Shown here one piece after another: positions 6,277 through 9,377 of a stretch of DNA of 9,377 nt. The translations under genes and the position numbers were made by a program. Below the pieces are notes generated by a model. That model did no database searches. It saw nothing but the letters and a program-made list of their open reading frames with translations, and was not told the origin of the DNA. The stretch is taken from the NCBI GenBank assembly GCA_031418775.1, contig JANOJN010000168.1, positions 1 through 9,377 on the forward strand, written 5' to 3'. The stretch is from JANLQX01 sp031418775. GTDB taxonomy: Bacteria; Actinomycetota; Acidimicrobiia; Acidimicrobiales; JANYDT01. Each line of letters opens with the position of its first letter. Within the stretch, counting starts at the first letter, position 1.

Positions 6277-7040
6277 CTGTCCATCCTGCCGTGCGAATCG
6301 GTCGGAGGCGGTGCGATCGATCCGAGCCACTCGGCGACGACCTGGGGAACGCTGACCGGGGCATCGTGGCCGGCATCGATCGTGTCGTATGCGATCCCCG
6401 CGGCATCGACTTCGACCCGACTGAGGGACGCCGGGTAGGCCGGCGGCGTTCGAGTGCAGAACACGATGCGACGCGGAATCGTCTCCCAACGGCTGAGGTC
6501 ACCGATCATCAACGGTCCGATGCCCGGACCGATCGGATTGGGTGAGAGCCGTTCGGCCATCCACGCCGCCACGCCCTCGTCGGTCACGTCGTCACGGTTC
6601 ACCGGAAGCGGTGCCGCCCAGGCCGTAGGATCCGGGGCTCGACGAAGCGGCGCATCAGATCCGGCAGGTGGAGAAGGGTAGAGGTCAGCCGGGGATTGGC
6701 CCGGTCGAAGTACCGGTGCATCGAGGAAGCCCAGCACCGCGACGCGGGTCGGGCCGAGGCGGTCAGCCGCTTCCGCGACGATGACGCCGCCGAGTGAGTG
6801 GCCGACGAGGATCACATCGTGCAGGTTGTGCGAGACGATCAGCGACACCACGTCGTCGACCCACACTGAGCGCGGGAGCGGTCCGGCAAGCGCGAGGAGC
6901 GGCGCGTGGTGGGAGTGCTCGCCCATTCCCGCGAGTGACGGGGTCCAGACCTCGTGATCCCCGGCGCGCAGGATCGCGGCAACCGGCCCGAAGTACCAAG
7001 CACCCCGGAAGCTGCCGTGAACGAGGACGAAGCAGGCCAT
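6273..7040 (-). CDS. Alpha/beta hydrolase (esterase-like)
   Basis: A 255-residue cytoplasmic alpha/beta-fold hydrolase resembling the plant methylesterase/hydroxynitrile lyase-like group widespread in actinobacteria. The start MACFVLVHGSFRGAW (1-15) contains the oxyanion-hole HG and the HGxxxGAW hallmark. The nucleophile elbow is GHSLGG (80-85, Ser82), and the catalytic His is H225 in AGHDAPVSVP. The acid residue is not certain. It likely hydrolyses a small ester or amide; the substrate is unknown. The ATG at 7040 is chosen because the beta-strand and HG motif begin immediately. An upstream extension to 7148 adds Arg/Pro-rich sequence and runs into the divergent sigma-factor promoter. No Shine-Dalgarno is seen; a weak TAGGCG box lies at 7080-7075 on the minus strand. 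Its stop overlaps the start of the small zinc-ribbon gene, making it the first gene of a three-gene operon ending in the P1 peptidase. Confidence 0.9.
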   Translation of the reverse strand: MACFVLVHGSFRGAWYFGPVAAILRAGDHEVWTPSLAGMGEHSHHAPLLALAGPLPRSVWVDDVVSLIVSHNLHDVILVGHSLGGVIVAEAADRLGPTRVAVLGFLDAPVLRPGQSPADLYPSPPAGSDAPLRRAPDPTAWAAPLPVNRDDVTDEGVAAWMAERLSPNPIGPGIGPLMIGDLSRWETIPRRIVFCTRTPPAYPASLSRVEVDAAGIAYDTIDAGHDAPVSVPQVVAEWLGSIAPPPTDSHGRMDR

Positions 7041-7118
7041 GGGCTGCGAGTCTTGTCGAGCGCGGCGCTGCACCCGCCTACCCTGTGGTGGAGCAGCCGG
7101 CGAAACTTGCGAAGTGAG

Positions 7119-7149
7119 GTGATCCACTCGTGCTCGGGCGACGAACACC
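7119..7149 (+). promoter_or_regulatory. Putative SigK-type promoter of the sigma-factor gene
   Basis: GTGATCCA (7119-7126), 15 bases, then CGAACACC (7142-7149). The same two octamers with the same 15-base gap occur before the gene at 8643. The ATCC and CGAA cores resemble what I recall of the mycobacterial SigK consensus (CCATCC and CCGAAT). A -10 at ~7142-7147 would start transcription around 7154, almost at the ATG (7157). That predicts autoregulation by the sigma factor it precedes. Confidence 0.6.
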
Positions 7150-7156
7150 TCCCGTT

Positions 7157-7798
7157 ATGACTCCTCGAACCTCCGCGGTTGTGATCACCGCCGACACCCC
7201 CGATGGCGAACTCGTTGCCGCGATCGCCCGACAGGACCAGCGCGCACTGGCCGAAGTGTTCCGCCGCTACTCGCCGTCGGTCGCCGGGCTAGCCCGGCGC
7301 GTGCTCGACGACGAGGCGCTGGCCCAAGACGTGGTGCAGGACGTCTTCGTGCGGCTCTGGGAGGAACCCGGACGGTTCGACTCTGACCGAGGGAGCCTGC
7401 GCACTCTGCTGCTCACCCAAGCGCACGGGAGATCCGTCGACATCATCCGTACGCGCGAGGCGCGCAAGAAGCGGGAAGACCGGATGGCCAAGGAGCCGGG
7501 CGCTCCGCAGCCCGAGGTCGACGCAGAGTTCCTGGCGATCGCTCAGGCCGAAGCCGTGCGTGAGGCGATGATCTCGTTGGGCGAGGGGGAGCGAAGGATC
7601 CTGCAGCTCACCTATTTCGAGGGCCACACCTACCGCGGCGCGGCAGCCATTCTCGGCCTCCCCGAGGGCACGGTGAAGGGCCGGATACGAGCAGCGCTCC
7701 GTAAGCTGCATGAGATTCTCGTTGCCCAGGAAGACCTCCAATCCGTGGTCGACCTCCGCAACCCAACCACTCGCACCTCGAAGGGCGACGTCCGATGA
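7157..7798 (+). CDS. sigK: ECF RNA polymerase sigma factor, SigK-like
   Basis: A 213-residue group 4 (ECF) sigma factor. Region 2 spans about residues 30-107, including the core-binding and -10-recognition helices (AQDVVQDVFVRLWEE, 56-70). Region 4 spans about 137-190 and contains the -35-recognition helix-turn-helix (GHTYRGAAAILGLPEGTVKGRIRAAL, within 156-181). It directs RNA polymerase to a small regulon and is normally held at the membrane by its anti-sigma factor. Assignment to the SigK type rests on the adjacent RskA-like gene, which overlaps by four bases (ATGA), and on the promoter resemblance. The ATG at 7157 is chosen over a GTG at 7130 because that GTG lies inside the likely promoter. 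There is no Shine-Dalgarno before the ATG, consistent with a leaderless message. The short C-terminal tail (190-213) is polar and lies outside the two domains. Confidence 0.92.
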   Translation: MTPRTSAVVITADTPDGELVAAIARQDQRALAEVFRRYSPSVAGLARRVLDDEALAQDVVQDVFVRLWEEPGRFDSDRGSLRTLLLTQAHGRSVDIIRTREARKKREDRMAKEPGAPQPEVDAEFLAIAQAEAVREAMISLGEGERRILQLTYFEGHTYRGAAAILGLPEGTVKGRIRAALRKLHEILVAQEDLQSVVDLRNPTTRTSKGDVR

Positions 7799-8577
7799 GC
7801 ACCGATCCGACATCTGTTGCGCTTCCCGATCCGAGCGATCGCGAAGCCATGCTCGACCTCGTGGCGGCCTATGCCATCCACGCCGTCGACGAGCCCGAGC
7901 GCGACTTCGTGGAGGCCCATCTCGACGATGACCCGCAGTATCGTGTCGAGCTCGGCCGCCATCTTGCGGCGGCGGCGGCGCTGACGATCGAGGCGCCAGT
8001 CCCGGCGTCCACCTGGGATGCGATCATCGCTCGGACGGGCGCCGTCACTGGCGTCGCGCCGGTCGAGTTGGGCCATGACGACGACCGGCTGCGGCCTGAA
8101 CTCGCGAACGTGATCGCCCTCGACGCGGCCCGGGCCGGGCGCCGTTCCCGGCTGCGTGTGGCGTTGGCCGCGGCGGCGGCCTCGGCGGTGATCGCGGTTC
8201 CTCTCACGCTGCAGTTCGCCGGTACCAGCACTCCCTCGATTGCCGCCCTCGCATCGGACGCGGTGAAACAACAGGGCACGCGGACAGTGGTGCTGAAGAG
8301 TTCCGACGGTGTGGAGTTGGCCAGTGCCGTTGTCACGGCGGACGGCCGTGGGTATCTACGTCGCGACACGCTCCCCGCCCTCCCGGAGGGCCGTTCTTAC
8401 CAGCTGTGGGCGATCACGGGGGCGACGCCGGTGTCGGCCGGGGTGCTCGGACGCGACCCATCGGTTGTCGCGTTCACTGTCGATGCGCCGACCTCGGCGA
8501 TCGCCATCTCGGTCGAGCCCACCGCCGGCTCCACCCAGCCGACGACTACGCCCATCGCCGTTGGGGAGCTCGTCTGA
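7795..8577 (+). CDS. rskA: RskA-like transmembrane anti-sigma factor
   Basis: A 260-residue single-pass membrane protein that should bind and silence the sigma factor encoded just upstream. The cytoplasmic N-terminal part (about 15-65) has the anti-sigma helix pattern LVAAYAIHAVDEPERDFVEAHL but no His/Cys zinc site, as in mycobacterial RskA. One transmembrane helix lies at about 118-139, preceded by an Arg-rich stretch (113-121), indicating N-in topology. The external domain (about 145-257) carries the RskA C-terminal hallmark LPALPEGRSYQLWAITG (193-209). In mycobacteria, RskA is removed by stepwise proteolysis ending with the site-2 protease Rip1, which frees SigK; the same is inferred here. 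Start and stop codons overlap (ATGA) with the sigma gene, and AAGGG lies nine bases before the ATG. The Thr/Pro-rich segment near the end (243-253) is probably flexible. Confidence 0.9.
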   Translation: MSTDPTSVALPDPSDREAMLDLVAAYAIHAVDEPERDFVEAHLDDDPQYRVELGRHLAAAAALTIEAPVPASTWDAIIARTGAVTGVAPVELGHDDDRLRPELANVIALDAARAGRRSRLRVALAAAAASAVIAVPLTLQFAGTSTPSIAALASDAVKQQGTRTVVLKSSDGVELASAVVTADGRGYLRRDTLPALPEGRSYQLWAITGATPVSAGVLGRDPSVVAFTVDAPTSAIAISVEPTAGSTQPTTTPIAVGELV

Positions 8578-8607
8578 TCCCTTCCCGGGCTCGGTGAAGT
8601 TCTTGGC

Positions 8608-8638
8608 GTGATCCAAACGGGGTTCGGCAACGAACACC
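8608..8638 (+). promoter_or_regulatory. Putative SigK-type promoter of the membrane oxidoreductase gene
   Basis: GTGATCCA (8608-8615), 15 bases, then CGAACACC (8631-8638), matching both halves and the spacing of the element at 7119-7149. Eight of the 15 spacer bases also match, so 24 of 31 positions are identical. The expected start site falls at about 8643, the A of the ATG, giving a leaderless transcript. This marks the downstream gene as a direct target of the sigma factor. Confidence 0.6.
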
Positions 8639-8642
8639 CGCC

Positions 8643-9377
8643 ATGAACGCACCAGACGCCGACCGCAAAGTCCCGTCCGTTACGACCACCGGTTCGCCGT
8701 CGATGCTCCCGACGGACCCCGTCACCACGCCGAAGCGCCTCGCCGCCTGGCCGCTGAGCGGTCTGGTCGCCGGTGCGTTGGGCCTGGCCGTGGCCGAGTT
8801 GTTCGTCGGCGTGTTCGACAACTTCACCTCACCGATCCTCTCGGTCGGCGACAAGGCCATCGATCTCGTTCCCGTGCCCCTCAAGGACTTCGCGATCCGT
8901 ACGTTCGGTACGAAGGACAAGCAGGCCCTGCTGTTCGGCATCTTCTCGGCCATCGCCGTGGTCGCGCTGCTCGTCGGCTTCTTCGGGCGTCGTCGCCCGG
9001 CACTCGCCATCGCCGGATTCGGACTGTTCGGCGTGGTCGGCGCGACTGCCGCCGTGACGGGACGAACGGGTACCGCGAGTGACGCGCTGCCGAGCATCAT
9101 CGCCATAGCTGCGGCCATCGCGGTGTTCCTGGTCCTGCGACGCTCGATCCTCGGCCAGCCGATCTGGCCCCGGCGCTCGGAAGGCGGACCGGTTTCTCGA
9201 ACAACAGCGGGCGCGGGAGGAGACGTCGTCGCCGTCGGAGGCTCCCGTCGGCAGTTCCTCGTTCTCGCCGGCGGTGCCGCAGTGGCCGCAGCCGGCATCG
9301 GTACCCTCGGTCGCTGGCTCCAGAACAGCGCAGGCGCCATTGCCCGTCGACTCGCGGTCGTCCTCCCGAAAGCGAAG
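8643..9377 (+). CDS. Membrane-anchored, probably molybdopterin-dependent oxidoreductase, N-terminal part
   Basis: The first 245 codons of a gene that continues beyond the right edge. After a polar Pro/Thr-rich tail (1-33) there are four likely transmembrane segments at about 36-56, 94-115, 119-138 and 148-166. A loop then leads to a twin-arginine-like motif, SRRQFL (201-206), with a hydrophobic Ala/Gly stretch (207-222). Multi-pass N-termini followed by RRxFL are typical of actinobacterial sulfite-oxidase-like molybdopterin proteins such as Rv0218, in which the cofactor domain follows outside the membrane. That domain is not in this window, so the function is inferred from architecture and from the SigK/RskA context. 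Alternatives are another Tat-anchored redox protein or a membrane protein of unknown role. The ATG at 8643 is the first in frame, lacks a Shine-Dalgarno and sits just downstream of the SigK-like promoter. Confidence 0.62.
   Translation, partial: MNAPDADRKVPSVTTTGSPSMLPTDPVTTPKRLAAWPLSGLVAGALGLAVAELFVGVFDNFTSPILSVGDKAIDLVPVPLKDFAIRTFGTKDKQALLFGIFSAIAVVALLVGFFGRRRPALAIAGFGLFGVVGATAAVTGRTGTASDALPSIIAIAAAIAVFLVLRRSILGQPIWPRRSEGGPVSRTTAGAGGDVVAVGGSRRQFLVLAGGAAVAAAGIGTLGRWLQNSAGAIARRLAVVLPKAK

Noticed and set aside
6277..6489. N-terminal extension of the small four-cysteine protein
   Set aside because: Arg-rich out-of-frame read of the hydrolase gene; the GTG at 6276 with an AGGA site and GTGA overlap explains the real start.
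7041..7148. Longer N-terminus for the alpha/beta hydrolase
   Set aside because: It adds Arg/Pro-rich residues with no fold match and runs through the divergent sigma-factor promoter; family homology begins at the ATG at 7040.
8581..8605. CTTC...GAAG pairing followed by TTCTT after rskA as a terminator
   Set aside because: Only four consecutive pairs with an interrupted inner stem; too weak to call.

Overview
The window is high-GC DNA with tightly packed genes, frequent 1-4 nt start/stop overlaps and GTG as well as ATG starts. It carries a SigK-type ECF sigma factor with an RskA-type anti-sigma factor. Together these suggest an actinomycete (Actinomycetota). The style of the genes (short-leader TAnnnT boxes, an unusual PRPP synthetase, a mycobacterial-type zinc dehydrogenase subfamily) is compatible with a deep lineage such as Acidimicrobiia, but that finer placement is inference. 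I see no mobile element, CRISPR array, tRNA or rRNA.

Left part (66-5161, all + strand). A ThuA-like protein and a Gfo/Idh/MocA NAD(P)-dependent oxidoreductase overlap by one base and form a probable two-gene sugar-oxidation operon. After a 208-nt gap with a hairpin and a likely promoter come a divergent ribose-phosphate pyrophosphokinase, a 2-oxoglutarate/Fe(II) oxygenase of the isopenicillin N synthase type 11 nt later, and a zinc-dependent MDR dehydrogenase 51 nt after that. Substrates of the oxygenase and both dehydrogenases cannot be read from sequence.

Middle part (5261-7040, all - strand). A three-gene operon runs alpha/beta hydrolase -> 47-aa four-cysteine zinc-ribbon-like protein -> P1-family (DmpA/NylC type) self-cleaving peptidase/amidase. 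The first two genes overlap by 4 nt and the last two are 2 nt apart. The 47-aa gene is a short ORF hidden at the end of a longer spurious reading frame.

Right part (7157-9377, + strand). A SigK-like ECF sigma factor is followed, with an ATGA overlap, by a single-pass RskA-like anti-sigma factor. Then comes the first 245 codons of a membrane protein with four predicted transmembrane segments and an SRRQFL twin-arginine-like motif, probably the N-terminus of a sulfite-oxidase-like molybdopterin oxidoreductase cut by the window edge.

The most informative observation is a shared bipartite sequence, GTGATCCA-N15-CGAACACC, with identical spacing. It lies directly upstream of both the sigma gene and the membrane oxidoreductase gene. 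It resembles what I recall of the mycobacterial SigK promoter (ATCC/CGAA cores) and would start transcription at or just before each ATG. This predicts a self-regulated SigK/RskA switch whose immediate target is the adjacent membrane oxidoreductase.
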